NCBI RefSeq assembly: GCF_002188635.1
Contig: NZ_NINX01000052.1
Location: 1-64,000, forward strand
Direction: 5' to 3'
DNA length: 64,000 nt
Origin: Pigmentiphaga sp. NML030171
GTDB taxonomy: Bacteria; Pseudomonadota; Gammaproteobacteria; Burkholderiales; Burkholderiaceae_B
Shown here: positions 1 to 9,994 of the stretch, piece by piece
How positions within the stretch are numbered: the first letter of the stretch is position 1
Layout: every line of letters starts with the position of its first letter
The notes under the pieces: model-generated
The model's input: the letters and a program-made list of their open reading frames with translations, nothing else
Databases searched by the model: none
What the model was told of the DNA's origin: nothing
Translations under genes and position numbers: made by a program

Positions 1-1011
1 CGTTTCTCCGGCCGCCTCGGCCTCGGGCCGTCCGAGGCGGGAAGCGCTCTTGCCGGCGCCGCGGGTGTTGCGCCGCTTGTCCGCCCGGGGGGCGGGTGTC
101 TCGGCTGCGGGCGCCTCGGCGGGTTCGACGGTGGGAGCCGGGGCGGGCGCCGCCACCGGCCTGGGCGCCGCCGGCTCGACCGGCGCGGCTTCGCCGTTGG
201 CGCGATACACATAGGCGCCGGACTTGTCGTCGCGGCCGAACTCCAGCAGCCCGCGCGACTGGGCCGCCTCCAGCAGGTTGCCGAAGGCGCGGAAGCCGTA
301 ATAGGACTCGTTGAAGTCGGGGCGCCGGCGTTTGATGGCCTCCTTCAGCACCGAGGCCCAGATCTTCCCGGTGTCGCCACGTTCGGCCAGCAGTGCGTCG
401 AAGGTCTCGACCGCCAGCGCGATGCCTTTCTCGCGCCGGGACTCCAGTTCGTCCTTGCGTGCCTTGTCCTCGTCGTGCGGGCGGCGGCTGGCCGGCTGCG
501 CCCCGCGCGGCTCGCGGCGGGCGGCCTGGTGCGTCTCGCGGACCAGGTCGTCGTAGAAGATGAACTCGTCGCAGTTGGCGATCAGCAGGTCCGAGGTGGA
601 CTGCTTGACGCCCAGCCCGATGACCTGCTTGGCGTTCTCGCGCAGCTTGGAGACCAGCGGGGAGAAGTCGGAATCGCCGCTGATGATCACGAAGGTATTG
701 ACGTGCGACTTGGTATAGCAGAGGTCCAGCGCATCGACCACCATCCGGATGTCGGCCGAGTTCTTGCCGGACTGGCGCACGTGCGGAATGTCGATCAGCT
801 CGAAATTGGCCTCGTGCATGGTGGCCTTGAAGCCCTTGTAGCGGTCCCAGTCGCAATAGGCCTTCTTGACCACGATGCTGCCCTTGAGCAGCAGGCGTTC
901 GAGCACCAGCTTGATGTCGAAGCGCTCGTACTTGGCGTCGCGCACGCCCAGGGCCACGTTCTCGAAGTCGCAGAACAGCGCCATGCTGACGTTTTCCGGG
1001 GGATGGTTCAT
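1..1011 (-). CDS. NYN-domain (LabA/DUF88) protein, 3' end beyond window
   Basis: Reading leftwards from an ATG at 1011, the frame is open to the window edge (at least 337 codons). The N-terminus carries a NYN (PIN-like) nuclease fold: an early 'FCDFENVA' strand with the first acidic residue, '[13 protein letters not shown]' in the middle and '[12 protein letters not shown]' further on, the usual acidic triad of LabA/DUF88 proteins. After a charged linker comes a domain with '[18 protein letters not shown]', typical of the OST-HTH/LOTUS module that often follows NYN domains. The visible tail is rich in Ala, Pro and Glu. Family knowledge suggests RNA binding or cleavage, but no substrate can be named. 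The C-terminus is missing only because the window starts here. Confidence 0.85.
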   Translation of the reverse strand, partial: MNHPPENVSMALFCDFENVALGVRDAKYERFDIKLVLERLLLKGSIVVKKAYCDWDRYKGFKATMHEANFELIDIPHVRQSGKNSADIRMVVDALDLCYTKSHVNTFVIISGDSDFSPLVSKLRENAKQVIGLGVKQSTSDLLIANCDEFIFYDDLVRETHQAARREPRGAQPASRRPHDEDKARKDELESRREKGIALAVETFDALLAERGDTGKIWASVLKEAIKRRRPDFNESYYGFRAFGNLLEAAQSRGLLEFGRDDKSGAYVYRANGEAAPVEPAAPRPVAAPAPAPTVEPAEAPAAETPAPRADKRRNTRGAGKSASRLGRPEAEAAGET

Positions 1012-1208
1012 GGGGGAATGCTCCGGTCGTGCGGCGGCGGGCGGATGCCTGCCGCGAAAACAGGATGATACCGGGTCGGCCCGCGCGGGAAATGCCCCTG
1101 CTGGCGGAACAGGCTTGAAGACGCTGCCATGCCTATCCTATACACTCGACTTCCGCCGCCGGGACCGTGCCTTCCCCTCCCATTCCCCCGCGGCGCGACC
1201 ATCACGCC

Positions 1209-2170
<962 letters not shown>

Positions 2171-2174
<4 letters not shown>

Positions 2175-2935
2175 TCAATTTCTACGCGATCCGGGCGATC
2201 TACCGGTTCGAGATGGCGCGGACCTTCCGCACGCTGACCCAGAGCATCGCCTCGCCGGTGCTGTCCACCTCCCTCTACTTCATCGTGTTCGGCACCGCCA
2301 TCGGCTCGCGCATGGGTGAGATCGGCGGCGTCAGCTACGGGGCGTTCATCATCCCCGGCCTGATCATGATGTCGCTGCTGAACGAAAGCATTTCCAACGC
2401 CTCGTTCGGCATCTACCTGCCCAAGTGGACGGGCACCATCTACGAGCTGCTGTCGGCGCCGGTGTCGCCGGTCGAGGCGGTGGTCGGCTACGTCGGCGCG
2501 GCCGCCACCAAGTCGATGATGCTGGGCCTGCTGATCCTGGTCACGGCCCGCATCTTCGTGCCCTATCACATCGAACATCCCGTCTGGATGGTGGGCTTCC
2601 TGGTCCTGACCGCCGTCACGTTCAGCCTGTTCGGCTTCATCATCGGCCTGTGGGCCGACGACTTCCAGAAGCTGCAGATCATTCCGCTCATGGTCGTCAC
2701 GCCGCTGACCTTCCTGGGCGGCGCGTTCTATTCCATCAGCATGTTGCCGCCGATCTGGCAGAAGATCACCCTGGCCAACCCCGTGGTCTACCTCATCAGC
2801 GGGTTCCGCTGGAGCTTCTACGGCCAGTCCGACGTCAACGTCGTGGTCAGCCTGGGCATGACGCTGGCGTTCCTGGTCGTATGCCTGGGCATCGTGACCT
2901 GGATCTTCCGCACCGGCTACAAGATGAAGACCTGA
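2171..2935 (+). CDS. yadH: ABC-2 exporter permease, YadH-like
   Basis: An inner-membrane permease of 254 residues with about six hydrophobic segments. The motifs '[20 protein letters not shown]', 'PGLIMMSLL', '[17 protein letters not shown]' and '[12 protein letters not shown]' are the ABC2_membrane family pattern and align with E. coli YadH along the whole length. It starts inside the stop of the upstream ATPase (ATGA), as expected for a two-gene exporter. A GC-rich hairpin lies downstream. The exported substrate is unknown. Confidence 0.9.
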
Positions 2936-2975
2936 GGCCGGCCCGCCGCGCCATTCCGGTGCGCATGGACCCCCG

Positions 2976-3013
2976 CCGGTGCGGCGGCGCGCCCCGAGCG
3001 GGCGCCGCACCGG
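2976..3013 (+). terminator. GC-rich hairpin after yadGH
   Basis: Perfect 11-bp inverted repeat CCGGTGCGGCG (2976-2986) and CGCCGCACCGG (3003-3013) with a 16-nt loop that is itself GC-rich, 40 nt after the permease stop. No T-run follows, so intrinsic termination is only probable. It separates the exporter from the liv operon. Confidence 0.5.
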
Positions 3014-3140
3014 TGTTCCGCCCAGGGCGCACGGCTGGCACTCTTCCTGCTTAAGAAGCGACGGTGCCGGGAAATTATTGAGTCGATCAATTATTTTTCC
3101 CGGATCGTGCCGATTGCCGTAAACCCTAATTCATCGATAA

Positions 3141-3162
3141 ATTAATTACTTGTTTAATTAAT
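3141..3162 (+). promoter_or_regulatory. Putative TetR operator before the liv operon (copy A)
   Basis: An AT-rich 22-bp near-palindrome made of ATTAATTA and TTTAATTAAT around a CTTG centre, 47 nt before the binding-protein start. The same 22 bp recurs before nicC (7918-7939) with a few substitutions, and the half TTTAATTAATCG recurs directly before the tetR gene (13238-13255). In a GC-rich genome this sharing suggests one regulator, most likely the TetR protein at 12533-13234. Confidence 0.6.
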
Positions 3163-3208
3163 CGAGGCGGTGGGCAATTCTTAATCGAAACCTTTGCGAG
3201 AGGTCGCT

Positions 3209-4345
3209 ATGCGTAAGCTGTCTTGGGCATTGTTGCTGGCGGGGACCATGGGCGGGGCAGCTCCCGCGGCGTGGGCGCAGGAAACCATCAAGATCGGTGT
3301 CATCCAGCCCCTCACGGGTTCGGTCGCCTACAACGGACTCACCTACGTCAACGGCGCCAAGCTTGCGGTCGAGCGCCGCAACGCGGCCGGCGGCGTGCTG
3401 GGCAAGAAGATCGAGCTGGTCATCGAGGACGGCCAGTGCCGTCCCGCCAACTCGGTGAACGCGGCCGAGAAACTGATCGTGCGCGACAAGGTCGTGGCGC
3501 TGACCGGGGCCTTCTGCAGCTCGGCCACGGCGGCGGTGATGCCCGTGGCCGAGAAATACAAGCTGCCCATGCTGACCGGGGTGTCCTCGAAGGCGGACCT
3601 GACCGAGAAGGGACTCCAGTACTTCTTCCGCTCGGCCGAGACCGACCGGTTGATGTCCAGGACTTTCAGCAAGATCCTGGCGCAGAAGCTGCAACTGAAA
3701 ACGGTGGCCTACATCGGCGTCAACGACGACTGGGGCCGCGGCGGCGTGGAGGACTTCTCCAAGGACCTCTCCGCGCTCGGGGTCAAGACGGTGATGAAGG
3801 AGTACTTCGATCACGGCGCCACCGACTTCTACACCTTGCTGACCAAGCTGCGCGCGGCCAAGCCCGACGGGGTCTTCGTCGCCGCCGAGACCCAGGACGG
3901 CTCCATCCTGGTCAAGCAGTTCAAGGAGTTCGGCATCCAGACCAAGATCTTCGGCGTGGGATCGTGGGCGACCTCCGACTTCATCGGGCTGACGGGCGAC
4001 GCCTCGGAAGGCATTTACGCGGCGGTGCCCTACGCCTCCAGCATGCCGGGCGAGCGCAACCAGGCCTTCGTCCAGTACTACAGCGCCGCCTACAAGGAAA
4101 AGCCGGGCAAGTACGGCGCCGCCGGCTACAACGCGCTGAACATCGTGATGGAGGCGATCGCCCGGGCGGGCAACACGCAGCCCGATGCGATCCGCGATGC
4201 CCTGCGCAAGACGGACTACGCCGCGCCCAACGGCCATTTCAAGTTCACCGAGAAGGGCGAGGGCTACGGCTTCGACGTGGTGCTGGTGCAGATCCAGAAC
4301 CGCGAGCCCAAGGTGGTGGCGCAGGCCCCCACCGAGCGGCCCTGA
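3209..4345 (+). CDS. Branched-chain-type ABC substrate-binding protein
   Basis: A periplasmic Peripla_BP_6 (LivJ-like) receptor of 378 residues. ATG 3209 follows GAGAGG and opens a signal peptide (KLSWALLLAGTMGGAAPAAWAQ). The mature protein begins 'ETIKIGVIQPLTGSVAYNG', the standard first strand of this family, and contains 'EDGQCRPANSVNAAEKLI' and 'VTGAFCSS'-like ligand-site loops. It heads an operon with livH, livM, livG and livF. The ligand cannot be read from sequence. The adjoining nic genes and shared operator point to a pyridine carboxylate or a related acid rather than an amino acid; that is inference. Confidence 0.88.
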   Translation: MRKLSWALLLAGTMGGAAPAAWAQETIKIGVIQPLTGSVAYNGLTYVNGAKLAVERRNAAGGVLGKKIELVIEDGQCRPANSVNAAEKLIVRDKVVALTGAFCSSATAAVMPVAEKYKLPMLTGVSSKADLTEKGLQYFFRSAETDRLMSRTFSKILAQKLQLKTVAYIGVNDDWGRGGVEDFSKDLSALGVKTVMKEYFDHGATDFYTLLTKLRAAKPDGVFVAAETQDGSILVKQFKEFGIQTKIFGVGSWATSDFIGLTGDASEGIYAAVPYASSMPGERNQAFVQYYSAAYKEKPGKYGAAGYNALNIVMEAIARAGNTQPDAIRDALRKTDYAAPNGHFKFTEKGEGYGFDVVLVQIQNREPKVVAQAPTERP

Positions 4346-4370
4346 TCCGCGCGCCGAGTCGGGAGAAACG

Positions 4371-5243
4371 ATGGACTTGCTGCCGCAGTTCCTGGCCAAC
4401 GGACTGGTGATCGGGTCCTTCTATGCGCTGTCGGCGCTGGGGCTCACGCTCATCCTCGGCCTGATGCGCGTCGTCAACTTCGCCCATGGAGAGCTGTACA
4501 TGCTGGGGGGCGTGCTGGGCTGGTGGGTGACCACCGCCCTGGGCCTGGATTTCCTGACGGGCCTGGCGCTGGTCGCCCTGGTCATGGGGGTGTTCGGCTG
4601 GCTGGTCGACCGCGTGCTGATAGAGCGCATCCGTGGCCAGGGCGAAGAGCCGGGCATCCTGCTGACCATCGGCCTGTCCATCTTCCTGGCCAACACGGCG
4701 CTGCTGGTGGTGGGCACCGCGCCGCTGAAGGTGGAAGGGCCGGTTTCCAGCGGGCCGGTGTTCCTGGGCCCCATCGTGGTCACCAAGATCCGGCTGTTCG
4801 CCGTCGCGGTGTGCGCGGCGCTGATCGTGGCCGCCTACCTGCTGATCCAGAAGACGCGCCTGGGCCGCGCGATGCGGGCGACCTTCCAGGATCCGATGGC
4901 CGCGCAACTGGCGGGCATCAAGACCGCGAACGTATACGCCTGCACCTTCGCGCTGGGAACCGTCATCGCGTCGCTGGCCGGGATGCTGCTCGGATCGATC
5001 TATTCGGCGCAGGTGTCGGTGGGCGGGCTGGTCAGCATGAAGGCCTTCGTCGTGGTGATCCTGGGCGGCATGGGCAGCTTCGCGGGCGCCATCGTCGGCG
5101 GGCTGGTGCTGGGGGTGGCGGAGGCGCTCTGGGGCGGCTACGTCGCCACCGGCTGGGTCGACATCATCGGTTTCGTCATCGTGATCCTTACCCTGGTGTT
5201 CCGGCCCTACGGCCTGTTCTCCAAACGAGCCGAGAGAGCCTGA
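4371..5243 (+). CDS. livH: Branched-chain-type ABC permease LivH
   Basis: First integral membrane subunit of the Liv-type importer, 290 residues, beginning 'MDLLPQFLANGLVIGSFYALSALGLTLILG', the typical LivH N-terminus. Further family marks are 'VNFAHGELYMLG' and the cytoplasmic coupling region 'GRAMRATFQDPMAAQLAGI'. The start follows a good GGAGAAACG ribosome site. It lies 25 nt after the binding-protein gene and 2 nt before livM, clearly co-transcribed. Confidence 0.92.
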   Translation: MDLLPQFLANGLVIGSFYALSALGLTLILGLMRVVNFAHGELYMLGGVLGWWVTTALGLDFLTGLALVALVMGVFGWLVDRVLIERIRGQGEEPGILLTIGLSIFLANTALLVVGTAPLKVEGPVSSGPVFLGPIVVTKIRLFAVAVCAALIVAAYLLIQKTRLGRAMRATFQDPMAAQLAGIKTANVYACTFALGTVIASLAGMLLGSIYSAQVSVGGLVSMKAFVVVILGGMGSFAGAIVGGLVLGVAEALWGGYVATGWVDIIGFVIVILTLVFRPYGLFSKRAERA

Positions 5244-5245
5244 TC

Positions 5246-6319
5246 ATGCAATTCGAACGTAACGCCATCCTGGTCGCGCTGCTGGCGGCGGGTCTGCTGC
5301 CGCTGGCGGTCCATGATCAGTACCTGCTGCATGTGGCCATCATGGTGCTGTTCTATGCCGTGCTGGCCACCAGCCTGAACCTGGTCGTCGGCTATGTGGG
5401 CGAGTTCTCGCTCGGCCACACCGCCTTCCTGGGCACGGGGGCCTACGCCGCGGCGCTGCTGTCCACGCAGCTGGGCTGGCCGATGTGGGCCACCATACCG
5501 GCCGCCGGCGTGCTGGCGGCGGCCATGGGGCTGCTCATCGGCAGCATCACGCTGCGCCTGCAGGGGCCGTTCTTCGTCATCGTGACACTGTCGTTCGCCG
5601 AGGTCCTGCGCCTGGTCGCGGACAACTGGGTCGCCTTCACCAACGGCCCGATGGGTATCGCCGGGGTGCCGCAGCCGGCATGGCTGGCCCAGGCAGGCAA
5701 CCTGGCGACCAAGCAGTTCTTCTTCTACCTGGCCTGGGGCGTGCTGGCGGTCTCGCTCTACCTGGCGTACCGCTTCGTCTATTCCAATGCCGGCCGGGCC
5801 GCGGTAGCCGTGCGCGAGAACCGCTACGTCGCCCAGTCCATCGGCATCCGGCCGTTTCGCTACGCCATGCTGGCATTCGTGCTGGGCGCCTTCCTGGCGG
5901 GCATGGCGGGCGGGTTCTACGCGCACTACATCTCGTTCGTCGGGCCGGAAGTCTTCCGCTTCGCCTTCATGGTCAGCATGATCATCATGGTGCTGATCGG
6001 CGGCAAGGGGACCCTGGTCGGGCCGCTGATCGGGGCGCTGCTGGTGACCTTCCTGGAGGAATACCTGCGCGAGGCCAAGGAACTGCGGCTGTCGCTGTTC
6101 GGCCTGGCGGTGATGGCCATCGTGCTGTTCCTGCCGCGCGGCCTGATGGGATTCCTGACGACCCGCCGAGAGATGAGGACTCCCCCCTACGCGCTGTCGC
6201 GCGCCCCCCGGGGGGCGGCACCGGCGGACTGGCGGAGCCAGATCCGCTGTGCCCTGGGTCGGGGGGGCGCCATTCTATCCGGTGTAAGCGGCGCGTGGCG
6301 CCTTGGGAAACCGAAATGA
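5246..6319 (+). CDS. livM: Branched-chain-type ABC permease LivM with repeat-encoded tail
   Basis: Second membrane subunit, 357 residues, with 'VVGYVGEFSLGHTAFLGTGAYA' and 'RFAFMVSMIIMVLIGGKGTLVGP' marking LivM. The conserved part ends near 'LFLPRGLMGFLTTRREM' (about codon 310). The last roughly 45 residues are encoded by a dispersed intergenic repeat (6181-6272) and the sequence after it, read in frame to a TGA that overlaps the livG start (ATGA at 6316). The repeat seems to have entered the livM-livG junction without breaking coupling. The tail has no resemblance to LivM proteins and is probably inert. Confidence 0.9.
   Translation: MQFERNAILVALLAAGLLPLAVHDQYLLHVAIMVLFYAVLATSLNLVVGYVGEFSLGHTAFLGTGAYAAALLSTQLGWPMWATIPAAGVLAAAMGLLIGSITLRLQGPFFVIVTLSFAEVLRLVADNWVAFTNGPMGIAGVPQPAWLAQAGNLATKQFFFYLAWGVLAVSLYLAYRFVYSNAGRAAVAVRENRYVAQSIGIRPFRYAMLAFVLGAFLAGMAGGFYAHYISFVGPEVFRFAFMVSMIIMVLIGGKGTLVGPLIGALLVTFLEEYLREAKELRLSLFGLAVMAIVLFLPRGLMGFLTTRREMRTPPYALSRAPRGAAPADWRSQIRCALGRGGAILSGVSGAWRLGKPK
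6181..6272 (+). repeat. Dispersed intergenic repeat, copy 1
   Basis: About 90 bp, starting CCCCCCTACGCGCTG, then a GCGCGCCCCCC / GGGGGGCG hairpin, then GGCGGAGCC and CCTGGGTC blocks. A second copy in inverse orientation lies at 28571-28664 with the same block order. The hairpin could act as a terminator or RNA-stability element. Copy 1 is translated as part of livM. Confidence 0.75.
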
Positions 6320-7113
6320 CAACTGTGCATGCAATTGGCCACGCCCCCATGCTGGACGTGCGCGGGCTGTGCAAGACCTTCGGCGGCATCAAGGCGGTCA
6401 AGGACATCAGCTTCCAGGTCAGGGCGGGCGAGATCGTCGGCCTGATCGGGCCCAATGGCGCGGGCAAGACGACCTGCTTCAACCTGATCACCGGGTTCTA
6501 CGCGCCCACCTCGGGCGAAGTCCACGTCAGGGGCGAGAACCTGACCGGCGCTAAACCCTACCAAATGGCCAGGAAGGGCATCGTCCGCAGCTTCCAGAAG
6601 ACGAACATCCTGAAGTCGCTGTCGGTGTTCGAGAACATCCTGGCCGGCCACTACCTGAGCGCCCGGCAGGGCCTGCTGCAGACCTTCTTCCCGGGCCGCA
6701 AGGTCCGCGCGGCCGAACGCGCCGCGCGCGAGGAGGCCGAACGCATCGTCCACATCATGGGGCTGGGCGAACGCATGAACGCGCCGGCCTACCTGCTGTC
6801 CTGCGGCGAGCTGCGCCTGCTGGAGGTCGGCCTGGCGCTGGCGGCCAAGCCGGACATCCTGATGCTGGACGAGCCCGCCGCGGGCCTGAACAGTCAGGAA
6901 GCCATGGAGCTGGGGCGCATCCTGAAAAAACTGCGGGGCACGCAGGTGCAGTCCATCCTGATCGTCGAGCACAACATGGGCCTGGTCATGAGCGTATCGG
7001 ACCGCGTGGTCGTCATGCACTTCGGCGAAAAACTGGCCGAGGGCGTGCCGGCGGACGTGCAGCGCGACCCGCGCGTGATCGAGGCCTATCTGGGAGGAGG
7101 GCGCGCGGCATGA
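6316..7113 (+). CDS. livG: Branched-chain-type ABC ATPase LivG
   Basis: First ATPase of the importer, 265 residues. Walker A GPNGAGKT is at 45-52, the signature at 161-164 reads LSCG (LivG proteins usually have LSYG), and Walker B ILMLDEP is at 181-187 followed by 'AAGLN'. The C-terminal 'GVPADVQRDPRVIEAYLG' is diagnostic of LivG. The gene overlaps both neighbours by ATGA, indicating coupled translation of livM, livG and livF. Confidence 0.92.
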   Translation: MTTVHAIGHAPMLDVRGLCKTFGGIKAVKDISFQVRAGEIVGLIGPNGAGKTTCFNLITGFYAPTSGEVHVRGENLTGAKPYQMARKGIVRSFQKTNILKSLSVFENILAGHYLSARQGLLQTFFPGRKVRAAERAAREEAERIVHIMGLGERMNAPAYLLSCGELRLLEVGLALAAKPDILMLDEPAAGLNSQEAMELGRILKKLRGTQVQSILIVEHNMGLVMSVSDRVVVMHFGEKLAEGVPADVQRDPRVIEAYLGGGRAA

Positions 7114-7844
7114 GCACCGTCCAGGCATCATCCGCTCCGCTGCTGGAGCTGGACAATCTTCACGTGGGCTATGGCAAGACCGCCGCGCTGCACGGCGTGA
7201 GCCTGCGCGTGCAGCCGGGCGAGACCGTGGCGCTGATCGGCGCCAACGGGGCGGGCAAGAGCACGACGCTGCGCGCCATCTCGGGCTTGCTCAAGCCCAC
7301 GCGCGGCAGCATCCGCTTCAACGGGCGCGACATAGGCGGCATGGCGCCGGACCGCATCGTCGGGCTGGGCATTGCCCAGAGCCCGGAGGAACGCCATGTA
7401 TGGCCCGCCATGACGGTCTACGAAAACCTGGTGCTCGGCGCCTACCTGTGCCGGTCGCAGGCCACCGTACAGCAGCGCGTGGCCAGGGTGTACGAACGTT
7501 TCCCGCGGCTGAAGGAACGCCATCAGCAACTGGCCGGCACGCTCAGCGGCGGCGAGCAGCAGATGCTGGCGATCGGCCGCGCCCTGATGTCCGAGCCCGT
7601 GCTGCTCCTTCTGGACGAGCCCAGCCTGGGGCTCAGCCCCAAGATGGCCGACGAGGTGTTCGACGTGGTGCGCGAGATCAGCAGGCAGGGCGTGACCGTC
7701 CTGTTGGTGGAGCAGAACGTGCACAACGCGCTGACCGCCGCGTCGCGTGCCTATGTGTTCGAGACCGGCCGGGTCGTGGCGCAGAGGGAGTCCGCGGGAT
7801 TGCTGGAGGATCCGGAACTGCTGGCCGCCTATCTGGGAGGCTAG
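7110..7844 (+). CDS. livF: Branched-chain-type ABC ATPase LivF
   Basis: Second ATPase, 244 residues, with Walker A GANGAGKST at 44-52, signature LSGGEQQ at 145-151 and Walker B LLLLDEP at 165-171. 'GIAQSPEERHVWPAMTVYENL' is the LivF-specific loop (usually VPEGR; here SPEER). It is the last gene of the importer operon. The nicC operon starts about 150 nt downstream behind its own operator-like site. Confidence 0.92.
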   Translation: MSTVQASSAPLLELDNLHVGYGKTAALHGVSLRVQPGETVALIGANGAGKSTTLRAISGLLKPTRGSIRFNGRDIGGMAPDRIVGLGIAQSPEERHVWPAMTVYENLVLGAYLCRSQATVQQRVARVYERFPRLKERHQQLAGTLSGGEQQMLAIGRALMSEPVLLLLDEPSLGLSPKMADEVFDVVREISRQGVTVLLVEQNVHNALTAASRAYVFETGRVVAQRESAGLLEDPELLAAYLGG

Positions 7845-7917
7845 GGCCTGTGCCAGCCGCCTTCTAGCGTGAGCAGGCCCCAGGCGACGATGGAGCCCGG
7901 GCGTCATCGAAGCATTT

Positions 7918-7939
7918 ATTAATTTTCTGTTTAATTATT
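7918..7939 (+). promoter_or_regulatory. Putative TetR operator before nicC (copy B)
   Basis: A 22-bp AT-rich element, ATTAATTTTCTG followed by TTTAATTATT, 51 nt before nicC. It matches copy A (3141-3162) at most positions, at a similar distance from the start codon. It probably places the nic genes under the same repressor as the importer. Confidence 0.6.
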
Positions 7940-7990
7940 TATGGGGGCCGGCCTGCCGCCGGCCCCCGCAGGAAGGAAAGGAGAAGCCGT

Positions 7991-9217
7991 ATGAGTCGTC
8001 CCTTGCGCGTAGGCATCGTGGGTGGCGGGATCGGGGGCGTGGCGCTGTCGCGTGCCCTGACGCTGCGCGGTATCGAGAATCATGTGTTCGAGCGGGCGTC
8101 GGCGTTCGGCGAAGTCGGCGCCGGCGTGCAGGTCACGCCCAACGCCGTCAAGGTCCTGAAGGCGCTGGGCCTGACGGACGACCTGAAGCGGGTGGGGTTC
8201 CTGCCGCAAGCAATGGTGGGACGCAACTGGCGCTCGGGACGCGAGCTGTTCCGCACGCCGCTGAAGGAAAGCTGCCCGCAGATCTACGGCGCGGAGTTCT
8301 ATCACGTCCATCGCGCGGACCTGCATGCCATCCTGTCGCAACACCTGGCCGACGGCAAGGGCGCGACGCTGGGCATCCATTGCACCGGCGTGCGCACCGA
8401 GGGCGGGACCGCCGTCGCGTCCCTGAGCGACGGCGGCGAATACGAGGCCGACCTGATCGTGGGCGCCGACGGCGTGCGCTCGGTGGTGCGCGATGCGCTG
8501 TTCGGCACGGAGTCGGCGCAGTTCACCGGCCACATGTGCTGGCGGGCCCTGGTGCCGGTGGACCGCCATCCGCTGAAGTTCGTCAGTCCGGACGCGGCGT
8601 TCTGGATGGGGCCCCACGGACACCTGGTCACCTACTACGTCAACGGCGGGGCGGCGGTGAACATCGTGGCCGTGAACGAGTCGCGCAACTGGGTGGAGGA
8701 GTCCTGGAACGTGCGCAGCAGCCGGGAAGAACTCACGAAGGCCTATGAAGGCTGGCATCCCGACGTGATCGAGCTTTTCAGCCGGACCCAGGATGTCTAC
8801 AAGTGGGGGCTGTTCGACCGGGATCCGATGCAGGCCTGGTCCAAGGGCCGGGTCACGCTGCTGGGGGATGCGGCGCACCCGATGCTGCCCTTCCTGTCCC
8901 AGGGGGCGGCCATGGCCATCGAGGACGGCTACGTCCTTGGCGCGGCGCTGGAGCACTATGGCCGCGACGTCGGCGCCGCGCTGCAGGCCTACGAGGCCGA
9001 GCGCAAGCCGCGCACCAGCCGCGTGCAGCTGGAAGCCCGCGAGCGCGGCAAGACCTATCACCTGCCGTCGCCGTGGGCGCAGTTCAAGCGCGACCTGCTG
9101 TACCGGTGGCGCGAGCTGATCAATCCCAATGCCGTGGGCATCCAGGCAAACTGGGTTTACATCTACGACGCGACCACGTGCGCGCAGCGCTTCGGCCGGC
9201 CGGCGCTGGCGGCGTGA
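7991..9217 (+). CDS. nicC: FAD monooxygenase, probable 6-hydroxynicotinate 3-monooxygenase
   Basis: A group A flavoprotein hydroxylase of 408 residues: dinucleotide-binding GGGIGG near 11-16, the 'GADGVRS' motif at about 158-164 and 'LGDAAHPMLPFLSQGA' at 291-305 for FAD ribityl binding. In known nic clusters NicC converts 6-hydroxynicotinate to 2,5-dihydroxypyridine by decarboxylative hydroxylation. Here it precedes nicE, nicD, nicX and nicF, which supports that role. The family also holds salicylate and 3-hydroxybenzoate hydroxylases, and no nicotinate dehydrogenase is nearby, so the exact substrate (6-hydroxynicotinate or another hydroxypyridine) is inferred. The start follows AGGAAAGGAG. 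Confidence 0.78.
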   Translation: MSRPLRVGIVGGGIGGVALSRALTLRGIENHVFERASAFGEVGAGVQVTPNAVKVLKALGLTDDLKRVGFLPQAMVGRNWRSGRELFRTPLKESCPQIYGAEFYHVHRADLHAILSQHLADGKGATLGIHCTGVRTEGGTAVASLSDGGEYEADLIVGADGVRSVVRDALFGTESAQFTGHMCWRALVPVDRHPLKFVSPDAAFWMGPHGHLVTYYVNGGAAVNIVAVNESRNWVEESWNVRSSREELTKAYEGWHPDVIELFSRTQDVYKWGLFDRDPMQAWSKGRVTLLGDAAHPMLPFLSQGAAMAIEDGYVLGAALEHYGRDVGAALQAYEAERKPRTSRVQLEARERGKTYHLPSPWAQFKRDLLYRWRELINPNAVGIQANWVYIYDATTCAQRFGRPALAA

Positions 9218-9231
9218 AGGGGAGGGCCTCC

Positions 9232-9984
9232 ATGACATCCCGCTACCGCATCGGCCAGATCGTGCCGAGTTCCAACACGACCATGGAGACCGAGATTCCG
9301 GCCATGCTGCGGCTGCGCGAGCAGATCCGGCCGGAACGGTTCACCTTCCATTCGGCGCGCATGCGCATGAAGCACGTCACGAAGGAAGAACTGGCCGCGA
9401 TGGACGCCGAGTCCGACCGCTGCGCCCTGGAGCTGAGCGACGCCCGGGTCGATGTGCTGGGCTACGCCTGCCTGGTGGCCATCATGGCGATGGGCACGGG
9501 CTATCACCGCGAGTCCGAGGCGCGGCTCGGCCAGCGTACCCGCGAGAACGGCGGCGCCGCCCCGGTCGTGACCAGCGCGGGCGCGCTGGTGGACGCATTG
9601 AAGATCCTCGGCGCCCGGCGCATCGCCCTGGTCGCACCCTACATGGTGCCGCTGACCCGGCTGGTGATCGGCTACATCGAAAGCGAGGGCGTCCAGGTGA
9701 CCCAATGGCGCGCGCTGGAGATTCCCGACAACCTGGAAGTGGGGCGGCACGATCCAGGCCGGCTGCCGGACATCGTCGCCTCGATGGATACCTCGGACGT
9801 GGATGCCGTCGTGCTGTCCGCCTGCGTGCAGATGCCGTCGCTGCCGGTCATCGCCCGGGTCGAGGCGCTGACCGGCAAGCCGGTCGTGACCGCGGCCGTC
9901 GCCACCACCTACGCCATGCTCAAGGCGCTGGACCTCGAGCCCATCGTGCCCGGGGCCGGGGCCTTGCTGTCGGGCCGTTACTAG
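9232..9984 (+). CDS. nicE: Maleate cis-trans isomerase
   Basis: An Asp/Glu racemase superfamily protein, 250 residues. Both catalytic cysteines expected of maleate isomerase are visible: Cys80 in 'LGYACLVAIM' and Cys198 in 'VLSACVQMPS'. The N-terminal 'RIGQIVPSSNTTMETEIP' carries the substrate-binding Asn. It converts maleate, the product of NicF, to fumarate, the last step of the maleamate route. It lies 14 nt after nicC and 10 nt before nicD. Confidence 0.9.
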   Translation: MTSRYRIGQIVPSSNTTMETEIPAMLRLREQIRPERFTFHSARMRMKHVTKEELAAMDAESDRCALELSDARVDVLGYACLVAIMAMGTGYHRESEARLGQRTRENGGAAPVVTSAGALVDALKILGARRIALVAPYMVPLTRLVIGYIESEGVQVTQWRALEIPDNLEVGRHDPGRLPDIVASMDTSDVDAVVLSACVQMPSLPVIARVEALTGKPVVTAAVATTYAMLKALDLEPIVPGAGALLSGRY

Positions 9985-9994
9985 GGAGCCATTC